Of a stretch of 64,000 nucleotides of DNA, positions 36,507-44,526 are shown one piece after another. The stretch spans positions 62,001 to 126,000 of the forward strand of contig JAWKNZ010000006.1 of NCBI GenBank assembly GCA_041391425.1, written 5' to 3'. Position numbers and translations under genes: made by a program. The first letter of the stretch is position 1. The number at the start of each line of letters is the position of its first letter. The notes under the pieces were generated by a model. It had not been told where the DNA came from. It ran no database searches and was given only the letters and a program-made list of their open reading frames with translations. Source of the DNA: JAWKNZ01 sp041391425 (GTDB lineage Bacteria; Bdellovibrionota_B; Oligoflexia; Oligoflexales; JAWKNZ01).

Positions 36507-37691
36507 TTAGTTGCTTTCAACCTTAAATTTGGCGATATTTGAGAAATTGCCAAAACAAATGCCTTTGTATGGACGCACTGCTACTGAATGAGCTGCTGGA
36601 TTCTTAAATGTAACACTTATATCTTTTTTAGAGCTGATTTCCATTGAGCGGATATCATCATAATCAGAATACCCTGCGTAGTAAAGTTGATGCTCAACTT
36701 GTGGGTCGCTTTCAGAGATAATCATTGTGGCCGACATGCCTGCTGTGGAAACTGAAATGTGGGATGCATTCGGAATTGATGATGAGCATGCAGTTTGGCT
36801 TATCCAATCTATATATTTTGAAACTCGAGTGTATACACCATAAGTTCCTTTAATAGCGCATCCGCGTCCAAAGCTGGTTATCCCAACCAGTTGCCATCTC
36901 CCTAAATTGTCTTTCACTACTAATGGACCGCCACTATCTCCTTGGCATGTATCAACTCCACCTCTGGGATATCCGGCGCAGATCATATTTTCAAAGATGT
37001 TCATGCCAGAATGCAATGGTGCTTTTCGACAGGTATTGTTTGAGACAACTGGTACGTTGGCTTCATGCAATTTAAAGGGAAAATGAGGATCTTCATAATT
37101 AAGATTACCCCATCCTAATATTTTCCCATTAGCAATGAATTCACTAGCTTTTATTTTATCTAGATCATTTTCATATACTGAGGGTGTATTAATACTTTGA
37201 GCAATTAGGCCAATCGGGTGTATAAAATCTACGGGTTCACTCAACTGTAGTAATGCAATATCATTTTCATGTGTGCTAGTATTATAATTTGGATGCATAT
37301 AGACGTTTTTAATTTGAATTCGAACACCTTCATTCTCATCTAAATCGTGTCGTCCTACTACGATATCTGCTTCTCTGATCCCACCATCATCGAGCCTTAA
37401 GCAATGTGCTGCTGATATTATCCAATTTCGATCTACAAGGACTCCACCGCAATATTGGCCATAATATACATTCTCTTTGCTTCGTTGAACGATTGCGATC
37501 ATCCATTTGTTATCATTCTTATCTGATATAGAGCCGCCTATAATTTTAACCAAATCTTTGACATTTTCTTCGCTGAAATCTGCAGTAAATTTTCTTGGTT
37601 TTTCACTTTCTTTTTTGCTTTCTTTTTCACAGCTTAAGTTTAGTGATGTGGCGAAAACAAACACAATCTTCAAGAAACTCAACATTTTCAC
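36507..37691 (-). CDS. Trypsin-like (S1) serine protease lipoprotein
   Basis: This 394-aa protein has a lipoprotein signal (LNLSC, Cys21). It has the S1 activation-like IIGG (50-53) and triad His96 (SAAHC), Asp144 (ENDIALLQL) and Ser253 (CQGDSGGPLV). Asp247 is six residues before Ser253, the position that gives trypsin-like Arg/Lys specificity. Three S1 disulfide pairs can be traced. About 90 C-terminal residues after the protease domain are beta-rich and may be a binding module. It probably acts on the cell surface. Confidence 0.92.
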   Translation of the reverse strand: MKMLSFLKIVFVFATSLNLSCEKESKKESEKPRKFTADFSEENVKDLVKIIGGSISDKNDNKWMIAIVQRSKENVYYGQYCGGVLVDRNWIISAAHCLRLDDGGIREADIVVGRHDLDENEGVRIQIKNVYMHPNYNTSTHENDIALLQLSEPVDFIHPIGLIAQSINTPSVYENDLDKIKASEFIANGKILGWGNLNYEDPHFPFKLHEANVPVVSNNTCRKAPLHSGMNIFENMICAGYPRGGVDTCQGDSGGPLVVKDNLGRWQLVGITSFGRGCAIKGTYGVYTRVSKYIDWISQTACSSSIPNASHISVSTAGMSATMIISESDPQVEHQLYYAGYSDYDDIRSMEISSKKDISVTFKNPAAHSVAVRPYKGICFGNFSNIAKFKVESN

Positions 37692-38090
37692 AGTACATCC
37701 CCCTCATCTTGGCATTTACTCACATTTGATAGAGCAGAAAATATGCCAGTGGAAATAAGCCTGATTTCTCAGGTTAATATTCTGTATTTATTAGGTTTTG
37801 TTTTTAAAAATATATGAATTTTACTTAATGAAGTGTAAAAATTGAACCATAATGAATAGAAAGTAGTCAAAGCGTACCTCTTACATTGCATCTGAATAAA
37901 TTTTGCTACGCCCGTTTTTCATGACTGACAGATTTTTTTCTATAACTGCAATACCTTAACATACATTTGACCCTCTGGAATATCACTTGCATTAACGCGA
38001 TGGTAATGGATTTTTTGTGTGATTTGAAGTCCACGATACTGGCGGTTGGCGTTAGTAATTGGATCATATCTAAAAGGATTGGAGGAGAAT
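37692..38090. other. Divergent intergenic region
   Basis: The region lies upstream of both the S1 protease and the repeat-containing lipoprotein. Other frames stay open into it from the latter gene, but the GGAGGAG site at 38081-38087 fixes that start at 38091. No repeats or RNA genes were recognised. Confidence 0.4.
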
Positions 38091-38901
38091 ATGAAACGGA
38101 TTGTATTGGCTATTTTTGTAGGTCTCTTTTTTCTCGGCTGCGGAACTGTATCAGGAACTCTTGAAGTTTATAGCCCTTTAAAAGTTAAAGCGAGTAAGTT
38201 TGGACAAGACGATTATTATGTGACATTACAGCCTGGAATATACACGACAGAGTTTAGAGCAACTTCCAAGAAAAAAGCACATGTAAAAATATTTTTAGCT
38301 GGAAATGACGAAATAAAGGTTAAGCTCAGAATCCCACACGGAACGAATTTTAATCAAGATCAATACTACTTTAGCTCATATACTATAGGACAACCTTTCC
38401 ATATTTCAGGAGTGTCGGGGGAAAAATATCTACAATCTCCGTCCTATAAACATCAGATGATATGTCAGGTATCTAAAAATCTCGATGACTGTGACATCAT
38501 ATATAATCAACAACAAACGCATCAGCAACAACAAACGCATCAGCAACAACAAACAGCATCAGCAACAACAAACGCATCAGCAACAACAAACGCATCAGCA
38601 ACAACAAACGCATCAGCAACAACAAACGCATCAGCAACAACAAACGCATCAGCAACAACAAACGCATCAGCAATATTTAACAACAGACCAAGGTGCAACA
38701 GATGTGAATATGCAATGCAATATAGAAATTGAGCAAGAAGCAAGAATAGGAAGGCAAGACCTTCAATATTCGTACACTCTAGATCAAAAGGGCTATGTAT
38801 TCGATATCATAAGCGCTGATGGCGTATCACTACTTGCAACCTATAAAGAGGGAAATGCACATATTGAGCGTATTATATCTTATCAGGGCGAGTGCCATTA
38901 A
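38091..38901 (+). CDS. Lipoprotein with Gln/His tandem repeats, frameshifted within the repeat
   Basis: The ATG at 38091 follows an excellent GGAGGAG. The product has a lipoprotein signal (LFFLGC), a beta-rich domain (about 20-130), then repeats of QQQQTH encoded by an 18-bp unit. In the third repeat an extra A (38555) shifts the frame. The original frame then reads ASATTN repeats and stops at 38732. The other frame resumes QQQQTH and continues into a conserved-looking domain (YSYTLDQKGYVFDIISADGVSLLATY) ending at 38901. The intact protein would be about 270 aa. Whether the shift is a mutation, phase variation or sequence error is open. The family was not recognised. Confidence 0.7.
38508..38667 (+). 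repeat. 18-bp tandem repeat array
   Basis: There are eight full units of CAGCAACAACAAACGCAT plus a 15-bp partial unit at the left. One unit (38541-38559) is 19 bp because of an inserted A at 38555. All three forward frames and the reverse strand are open across most of the array. It lies inside the lipoprotein gene. Confidence 0.95.
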
Positions 38902-38992
38902 TTTTTAATTTAATAAAGTAGGGCTGCTGATTTCAGAAATGAAAGATTGTGCGGCCTTACTAATAATATAAATGCGGGCTATCAAAGCTATA

Positions 38993-39097
38993 CTCAGACA
39001 AAACAGGTTTGCCTACCGCATCGTCAATGCCCGCAATTATTAACTACATAAATCCCACAAATAGCCCCACATAGCGTTAAAACCTGTTTTGTTTGAG
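38993..39097. repeat. Long inverted repeat of unknown role
   Basis: Arms 38993-39010 and 39080-39097 are complementary at 17 of 18 positions (core CAAAACAGGTTT). They enclose 69 bases. A second pair, GCGGGC (38974-38979) and GCCCGC (39029-39034), overlaps this structure. It lies between two convergent genes and is not a simple hairpin-plus-U terminator. Confidence 0.6.
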
Positions 39098-39122
39098 CTT
39101 TAATGTTAGTGATAGATAAAAT

Positions 39123-39563
39123 TCACACAGTGTCGTCATTTTTCGAAAGAATCAATCTCAACTTTGGAGGAATCCGATCCATAGCCTTGAAGGTATTATT
39201 TTCTCTATCGAATTTCACTAACTTTAACGATTCAAGAACAAGAGGAGGAGTTCCCTCACTATCTTTAGCTTTGTTTTCAAGCTCATACTCTGCTTTTTTC
39301 TTTTTTCTTTTTTTTACGGCTTCCTGTTCAGCTTTTTCTTTCATACGTTTATAATTTTCTTTACGTAATATTCTCGCCTTCTCTCTAGCCTGTTGACGGA
39401 AGTCATTATCCTGCTGTTTGCTGACTTTCTCTTTTTTCGCAGCTCCCTTACGATCAGCCTCATATCTAAGTTTAAGTTTTTTAGCTCGCAAATAAGCTTT
39501 TTTCCTCATTTCACGCGCGAGTTCTTTTTGCCTCTGTTTCCAATCTTCAGTGTTATCATCCAT
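39123..39563 (-). CDS. Small highly charged (Lys/Glu/Arg) helical protein
   Basis: This 146-aa protein is dominated by alternating Lys/Arg and Glu (RQKELAREMRKKAYLRAKKL, AEQEAVKKRKKKKAEYELEN), predicting a long coiled coil or single alpha-helix over residues 5-100. A more ordered tail follows (LVLESLKLVKFDRENNTFKAMDRIPPKLRLIL). No family was recognised and no ribosome site is strong, so it is less certain than its neighbours. A nucleic-acid-binding or structural role is possible. Confidence 0.5.
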   Translation of the reverse strand: MDDNTEDWKQRQKELAREMRKKAYLRAKKLKLRYEADRKGAAKKEKVSKQQDNDFRQQAREKARILRKENYKRMKEKAEQEAVKKRKKKKAEYELENKAKDSEGTPPLVLESLKLVKFDRENNTFKAMDRIPPKLRLILSKNDDTV

Positions 39564-40246
39564 GTCATTTGGCTAATTAAGTAGGCTAAAAAATAATCTT
39601 TTATGTAAAAAAACTATTAATAAGCCTCATTCAATAAGCTACACTCCTTACTAAGACCGTTTATACATGATTTTAAATTTCGACGTACGTTACGTTACTA
39701 ACAATATAGTTGCTAGTCAAGAAAGGGATAAATTCTCGATAATAAGCTAGAATGCTACCGGAACAGGAGTATGCTGGTCGACATTTCCAGCAGTATCCAC
39801 CAATCGCCCTACCAACTCCTCACTCCAACAGTAACTCTTGCCTTCGCTTGCAGTTGCACAACGGTGACGAAGAAACTGCCTGAAATTACTACACAACAAT
39901 ACATAAGTTTGCCCGCATTAAAATGCTCATAGCGACCATACAGCATGTACTCACTAAAAATACCCTGCGGCATAGAGGCTGCTGAGTAGAATCGTAGCAC
40001 TGCTTGAGCAATTTCTTATATAATAATCAGTTTTCTTTAGGTCAAAAAGACAACTCTCTTTATATTTGCCTCCCACTTAATCGAGCCATCATTCTAATGC
40101 TAGCTAAAATCTACCTAATTCATATGCCTTCTCTATCAATCATTACTCACGTAAAATAATGATATATGGTTACTGTCAATAGTTTGTGACAAAATTCTGA
40201 TTTGCACTGTATCAAAATTTTGATAATTCCCAAGGAGCGTTAAAGG
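39564..40246. other. Intergenic region upstream of fliG with a possible gene remnant
   Basis: A GC-richer patch at 39747-40000 on the minus strand contains two adjoining open pieces in different frames (GIFSEYMLYGRYEHFNAGKL and CGQTYVLLCSNFRQFLRHR). It may be a decayed gene of unknown identity. The rest is AT-rich and should include the fliG promoter. Confidence 0.35.
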
Positions 40247-41248
40247 TTGGCAACGAACAAATATTCAGGTGCTCAAAAGGCTGCAATTCTTTTACTATCG
40301 TTTGGAGAAGAAATTTCCGCTGAGATATTCAAAAATATGTCAGAATTCGAAATAAAGCGAATTGGCAGTGCAATGAGCCGCCTTGGTAGATTAGAGCAAG
40401 ACGTTGTCGATGACATCATGTTAGAATTTTACGAAATTTTACAGCAAAATCGTAAATTTTTCTACGGTGGCAATGAATTTACCAAAAAAGTTATTGGGCA
40501 TGCATTCAAAGGGGGAGATGCAGACGAACTTATTGAACAATTATCTTTAGGTTCATCGGCTAATTTAGATTCACTCGAGTTAATTGATCCAAGAACGTTG
40601 TCAAACTTTATCAGACATGAGCATCCACAAACAATCGCATTAATTTTAGCACATTTAGACCCCAAGAAATGTGGTGAGACTTTAAAGCTTCTTCCTGAGG
40701 CCTTACATACAGAAATTATGCTTCGTATTGCAAACTTAGACGCAGTAGCGCCAGAAATTATAGATGAAATAGACGATGTTCTTCGCAACGAAATTCAATC
40801 TATGGGCTCTATTTCGACACAAAAAATTGGTGGTGTCGAACCAATTGCAGAAATGCTTAACTTGATAGATAAAGCAACAGAAGAACAAATATTAGATAAT
40901 CTTGAAGAAAGAGATCCTGATTTAGCCGAGCAAATACGACAATTAATGTTTGTGTTTGACGACCTTGTTAAGATCGATGATCGAGGAATACAGGAACTCA
41001 TTAAAAATGTTAAAAATGATCAATGGAAGATCGCCTTAAAAACAGCATCTGAATCAGTTAGAGATCTAATTTTTAGAAACATGTCAGAACGTGCTGCTCA
41101 AATGCTTAAAGAAGATATGGAAGCTATGTCCGCTGTGAAGCTTTCAGATGTAGAAGAGACACAATTTGAAATAGTCTCTATCGCTAGAAAGTTGGAAGAA
41201 GAAGGAAAAATAGTAATAGCCAGCGGCGGCGATTCGGCCTATGTCTAA
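40247..41248 (+). CDS. fliG: Flagellar motor switch protein FliG
   Basis: This 333-aa protein starts at TTG, with AAGGAG at 9-nt spacing. All three FliG domains are present: N-terminal (QKAAILLLSFGEEISAEIFKNM), middle with the HEHPQTIALILAHL EHPQ motif, and C-terminal torque domain (LVKIDDRGIQELIKNVKNDQWKIALKTASESVRDLIFRNMSERAAQMLKEDMEAM). Charged residues at positions that in E. coli contact the stator are kept (Arg, Glu-Asp, Lys). It sits in the C-ring at the inner membrane. No other motor gene is adjacent, which is unusual. Confidence 0.97.
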   Translation: MATNKYSGAQKAAILLLSFGEEISAEIFKNMSEFEIKRIGSAMSRLGRLEQDVVDDIMLEFYEILQQNRKFFYGGNEFTKKVIGHAFKGGDADELIEQLSLGSSANLDSLELIDPRTLSNFIRHEHPQTIALILAHLDPKKCGETLKLLPEALHTEIMLRIANLDAVAPEIIDEIDDVLRNEIQSMGSISTQKIGGVEPIAEMLNLIDKATEEQILDNLEERDPDLAEQIRQLMFVFDDLVKIDDRGIQELIKNVKNDQWKIALKTASESVRDLIFRNMSERAAQMLKEDMEAMSAVKLSDVEETQFEIVSIARKLEEEGKIVIASGGDSAYV

Positions 41249-41296
41249 TAGTACAAAATTTTAAGACGACCTAAATATAAGAGCTGATCAGGTAAA

Positions 41297-41333
41297 AGAC
41301 AAAAAGGCTGCTTTAGCGGTTAAAACCGCACTT
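41297..41333 (-). terminator. Possible terminator between fliG and tgt
   Basis: The sequence GCGGT-TAAA-ACCGC forms a short stem between the convergent fliG and tgt genes. On the minus strand a CCTTTTTGTCTTTT tract follows after about ten bases. It could serve tgt; the spacing to the U run is not ideal. Confidence 0.3.
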
Positions 41334-41347
41334 GGTCATAATTTATT

Positions 41348-42442
41348 CTAGCGATCCCAAATTTCTTGTTGCTCTTTAAGTAAAGCCTTAAATCTATTTT
41401 CATTAATGGCTTCCCGAATTTTACGCATAAAATCCAGATAAAAATGTAAATTATGAAGTGAAAGCAACCTCATCGCAGTGATTTCTCCCGCAATATATAG
41501 ATGCCGCAAATAAGATTTACTAAAGTTCTGGCATGTATAACACACACACTGAGAATCAAGAGGATCTTGATCAAATTTATTTTTCGCGGCTTTAATTGAA
41601 ACCCGACCCTGCGATGTAAATGCTGATCCGTTCCTTCCGTTTCTGGTAGGCATTACACAATCGAACATATCAACGCCCAATGCAACAGATTCAATTAAAT
41701 CCAAAGGAGTGCCGACACCCATTAAATAACGGGGTGATGAAGCTGGAAGATTCTGACAAGTTACATCAGTCATAACACGCATATCTTCCTTACTCTCACC
41801 TACTGATAGCCCACCAATAGCATAGCCATCAAAACCAATCTCTAATAAACCTTCGGCACTTTGCTTTCTCAAATCTGGATAAGTGCTTCCTTGAACAATA
41901 CCAAATTGAAATAAATTCATCTCTTTTCTTGATTTTCTGCAACGCGCGGCCCATCTTAATGATCTTTCCATTGACGATTTTGCCCGTTCATAAGTAGCAG
42001 GATGAGGAGTACACTCATCTAATACCATATGGATATCTGTACCTAAGGTTTCCTGAATCTCTACCGCAAGCTCAGGTGTCAATAAAAAACGCTTACCATC
42101 TATATGACTCTTAAAGTCAGCACCTTCTTCAGAGAGCTTATTTAGCTGGCCCAAACTAAAAATTTGAAAACCCCCGCTATCGGACAATATTGGTTTATTC
42201 CAGCCAATAAATTTATGAAGTCCACCAAAATGCTTAATAACATCCATACCTGGGCGTAAAAAAAGGTGGTAAGTATTGCCTAAAATAATCTGGGCATCTA
42301 TTTCAATTAAATCTCGAGGAACTAGCGTTTTTACAGAGCCAACAGTACCGACTGGCATAAAAATTGGGGTCAAAACGTCCCCATGATACAATTGCAAACG
42401 ACCGGTCCGAGCATTACCGTCACTATTAATAACCTCAAACAT
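41348..42442 (-). CDS. tgt: tRNA-guanine(34) transglycosylase (queuine tRNA-ribosyltransferase)
   Basis: The enzyme exchanges guanine 34 for preQ1 in tRNAs with GUN anticodons. The product is about 364 aa. Motifs visible are ILSDSGGFQIFSL (general acid/base Asp), FGIVQGSTYPDLRKQSA, YAIGGLSVGE, GVDMFDCVMPTRNGRNG (nucleophile Asp) and the zinc site C-x-C-x-x-C...H near the end (CVCYTC...H). The ATG overlaps the stop of the arginase gene as TGATG, which suggests translational coupling. Family length is normal. Confidence 0.95.
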   Translation of the reverse strand: MFEVINSDGNARTGRLQLYHGDVLTPIFMPVGTVGSVKTLVPRDLIEIDAQIILGNTYHLFLRPGMDVIKHFGGLHKFIGWNKPILSDSGGFQIFSLGQLNKLSEEGADFKSHIDGKRFLLTPELAVEIQETLGTDIHMVLDECTPHPATYERAKSSMERSLRWAARCRKSRKEMNLFQFGIVQGSTYPDLRKQSAEGLLEIGFDGYAIGGLSVGESKEDMRVMTDVTCQNLPASSPRYLMGVGTPLDLIESVALGVDMFDCVMPTRNGRNGSAFTSQGRVSIKAAKNKFDQDPLDSQCVCYTCQNFSKSYLRHLYIAGEITAMRLLSLHNLHFYLDFMRKIREAINENRFKALLKEQQEIWDR

Positions 42443-43362
42443 CAAATAATAGCCTTTCCAAGAGCAGATTGAATAAGCTCAACCATTAACTCCCCAGAAA
42501 TATGCTTATTATCAGTCATTGGATTTAACTCTACGAAATCCATCGAAGTAACTTTTTTGGTATCTGCAATCGTTTCAAGCGCAAGATGAGACTCTCTATA
42601 GCTTAGTCCACCTGTAACTGGTGTACTAACTCCTGGTGCATAAAGGGGATCGATAGCATCAAGATCAAATGATATATGAATACCTGATGTGCCAGCTGAA
42701 GCAACTCGAATCGCTTCTTCCATAACTGATTGCATTCCACGTTCATCTATTTCACGCATAGTAAAATAACGTATACCACTTTCTTTACAAAGCTTTCGCT
42801 CATTTGCATCGATCGAGCGAATTCCAACTAACGCAATGTGCTTAGGTGATATCGTCGGAAAACGACCAGAAAGACCAGTAAATTGCGAATGCCCATGTCC
42901 AATTAGCGCAGCTAAAGGCATACCGTGGATATTTCCAGAAGGAGACGTTTCTGGTGTATTGATATCAGCATGTGCATCAAACCAAATAAGTCCTAATTGT
43001 TGATCAAGGGTTTTTAAATAAGAACTTACGCCAGAAATAGAACCCATTGCGATGGAATGATCGCCCCCTAAACACAATGGTAGACGCCCATGCTCCATTG
43101 CTTCAAAAGTTTTTTCATAAACCTGCTCACAAATGTCAGCAATAACGGGTAAATAATGACTAGCAGCGTGTTCCGGAGCAATCGTTTCTCTAACAGGAAT
43201 TAGCACGTCTCCACGATCCACAACGTTATATCCAAGAACGCCTATTTTTTGATGAAGTCCAGCAATGCGCAATGCAGAAGGACCCATATTTGCCCCTCTG
43301 ATATTCGCCCCTAAGTCCATAGGGACGCCAATAACTTCAATATCTCGTACTATATGAGTCAT
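42442..43362 (-). CDS. rocF: Arginase
   Basis: This 306-aa ureohydrolase has the manganese-binding motifs GGDHS, WFDAHADINTPETSPSGNIHGM and SFDLDAIDPLYAPGVSTP. The sequence is close to Bacillus-type RocF (VPMDLGANIRGANMGPSALRIAGL, MDFVELNP). It hydrolyses arginine to ornithine and urea in the cytoplasm. It is the first gene of a two-gene unit with tgt. Agmatinase is possible but the N-terminal motifs favour arginase. Confidence 0.92.
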   Translation of the reverse strand: MTHIVRDIEVIGVPMDLGANIRGANMGPSALRIAGLHQKIGVLGYNVVDRGDVLIPVRETIAPEHAASHYLPVIADICEQVYEKTFEAMEHGRLPLCLGGDHSIAMGSISGVSSYLKTLDQQLGLIWFDAHADINTPETSPSGNIHGMPLAALIGHGHSQFTGLSGRFPTISPKHIALVGIRSIDANERKLCKESGIRYFTMREIDERGMQSVMEEAIRVASAGTSGIHISFDLDAIDPLYAPGVSTPVTGGLSYRESHLALETIADTKKVTSMDFVELNPMTDNKHISGELMVELIQSALGKAII

Positions 43363-43392
43363 AAATATTCCTCTAATATTTTAACTACAGAA

Positions 43393-44238
43393 TTATAAGT
43401 GTCTTTCCATAAACTGTAAATTTCGAATACCAAACCAGCTTAAAACTTCACCATCAACAAGCGCAGCTGGATACTTAAGCTCAGAAATAATCTCGGTCTT
43501 TTTATGAAATGGAAAAGGTTCAGACGCACATAATAGCAAAGTATGGTCAGGATCAAACTCAGATAACTCTATAGTTGGATATTTACTTTCGAATCTAGGC
43601 AAGTAAACATCAAGCCCTAAGCAGCTAAGAATACTATGAATAAATGTATCCTGGCTAATTGTCATCCAAGGATCATGCCAAATCAGATACAATACCTGCT
43701 TAATTTTTTTGCTTGGCTTCTTCACCCATTTTAGTAAGGCAGGGACAGCTCTCTCCACACTTTCTTCAACCCCGCCTAAAATTTCCATATGTTTTTTTTG
43801 AGCTGTACTATATGCAGATTGATAGCGACTCCCAATAACAGCTATTTTTTCTGCCAAATCGGGGGGGAATTTATCTGCTAATTGGAAAAACTCCACTCCT
43901 GCTGCTGCCAAAGAGCTAAAGTGCGTTATAGCAAAATTAAAGGATTCATGTTCAGAAAAAGACTTAGGATTTTCTTCCTTATCAATAACAACAAGATCAG
44001 GGCAAAGCTCCTTAATGCGGACCCAACGAGCCTGTTTCGTACCACCAACTATAGGGATACTTTTAACTCGATCAATGGGGTGACAACAAAAGCGTGTACG
44101 CCCAACTACATTAACACCGACGGATAAAAATGTCTCAGTCAACGAGGGAACAAGGGAAACCACTTTGAAGTCACTGATTATCCCTGTTTTTATCTCTTTT
44201 TTGATCTTTTGGCTCAAAATTTGTCTCACCTTTGCCAT
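43393..44238 (-). CDS. BtuF-like helical-backbone metal/cobalamin receptor without signal peptide
   Basis: This 281-aa protein has the cluster A-2 periplasmic-receptor fold: VVSLVPSLTETFLSVGVNVVGRTRFC, VGGTKQARWVRIKELCPDLVVIDKEEN, TISQDTFIHSILSCLG and FDPDHTLLLCASEPFPF. Unlike true BtuF it has no signal peptide. A GTG at 44163, 8 nt after the DUF5522 stop, would remove a 68-nt overlap with that gene and begin right at the receptor fold. Signal-less homologues next to DUF5522 genes occur in other bacteria. The ligand is probably a cobalamin or an Fe chelate. Confidence 0.75.
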   Translation of the reverse strand: MAKVRQILSQKIKKEIKTGIISDFKVVSLVPSLTETFLSVGVNVVGRTRFCCHPIDRVKSIPIVGGTKQARWVRIKELCPDLVVIDKEENPKSFSEHESFNFAITHFSSLAAAGVEFFQLADKFPPDLAEKIAVIGSRYQSAYSTAQKKHMEILGGVEESVERAVPALLKWVKKPSKKIKQVLYLIWHDPWMTISQDTFIHSILSCLGLDVYLPRFESKYPTIELSEFDPDHTLLLCASEPFPFHKKTEIISELKYPAALVDGEVLSWFGIRNLQFMERHL

Positions 44239-44389
44239 TTACATTATCTCTATCACATTTGTAACCATAGGGACAATGTAAGCAACCAGACTCGCAACAA
44301 TAACCTCGCTTTAAATGATAGGCCTCTGTCATAACAAGAAGACCTTCCTCATTAAAGTAATATAATGTTTCCGATTCGTCGTTGTTCAT
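44171..44389 (-). CDS. DUF5522-family small Cys-rich protein
   Basis: This 72-aa protein has the family signature YYFNEEGLLVMTEAYHLKRGYCCESGCLHCPYGY. The four cysteines in CCxxxCxxC form a likely metal or iron-sulfur site. The tail is Lys/Asp rich and may be disordered. It lies directly upstream of the BtuF-like gene on the same strand, with an apparent 68-nt overlap that vanishes if the downstream gene begins at 44163. No function is established. Confidence 0.8.
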   Translation of the reverse strand: MNNDESETLYYFNEEGLLVMTEAYHLKRGYCCESGCLHCPYGYKCDRDNVNGKGETNFEPKDQKRDKNRDNQ

Positions 44390-44526
44390 CCATATTCCAA
44401 GTTATTATAATTATCTAATTTTATTATATTTTATTCCTTTTATGTCAACATTTTACCTCAATAGGTCGATAGCAAGTCCAGTTGATTAAATCAACGGGTT
44501 CTTTAAATAAAATTACAGGTGCTTCA

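Noticed and set aside
37967..38164. ORF overlapping the start of the repeat lipoprotein
   Set aside because: It is a different frame from the gene that has GGAGGAG and a lipoprotein signal, and its own sequence has no recognisable features.
38508..38667. Possible CRISPR array
   Set aside because: The 18-bp units are directly adjacent with no spacers, so this is a coding tandem repeat.
38540..38743. Minus-strand ORF of VVADAF repeats
   Set aside because: It is only the complement of the Gln/His repeat array, with no ribosome site or conserved part.
38974..39097. Integron attC site
   Set aside because: The inverted repeats do not end in the RYYYAAC/GTTRRRY core sites and no integrase or cassette is nearby.
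39809..40000. 63-aa minus-strand ORF as an intact gene
   Set aside because: No ribosome site, and the protein-like signal continues in another frame; at most a remnant.
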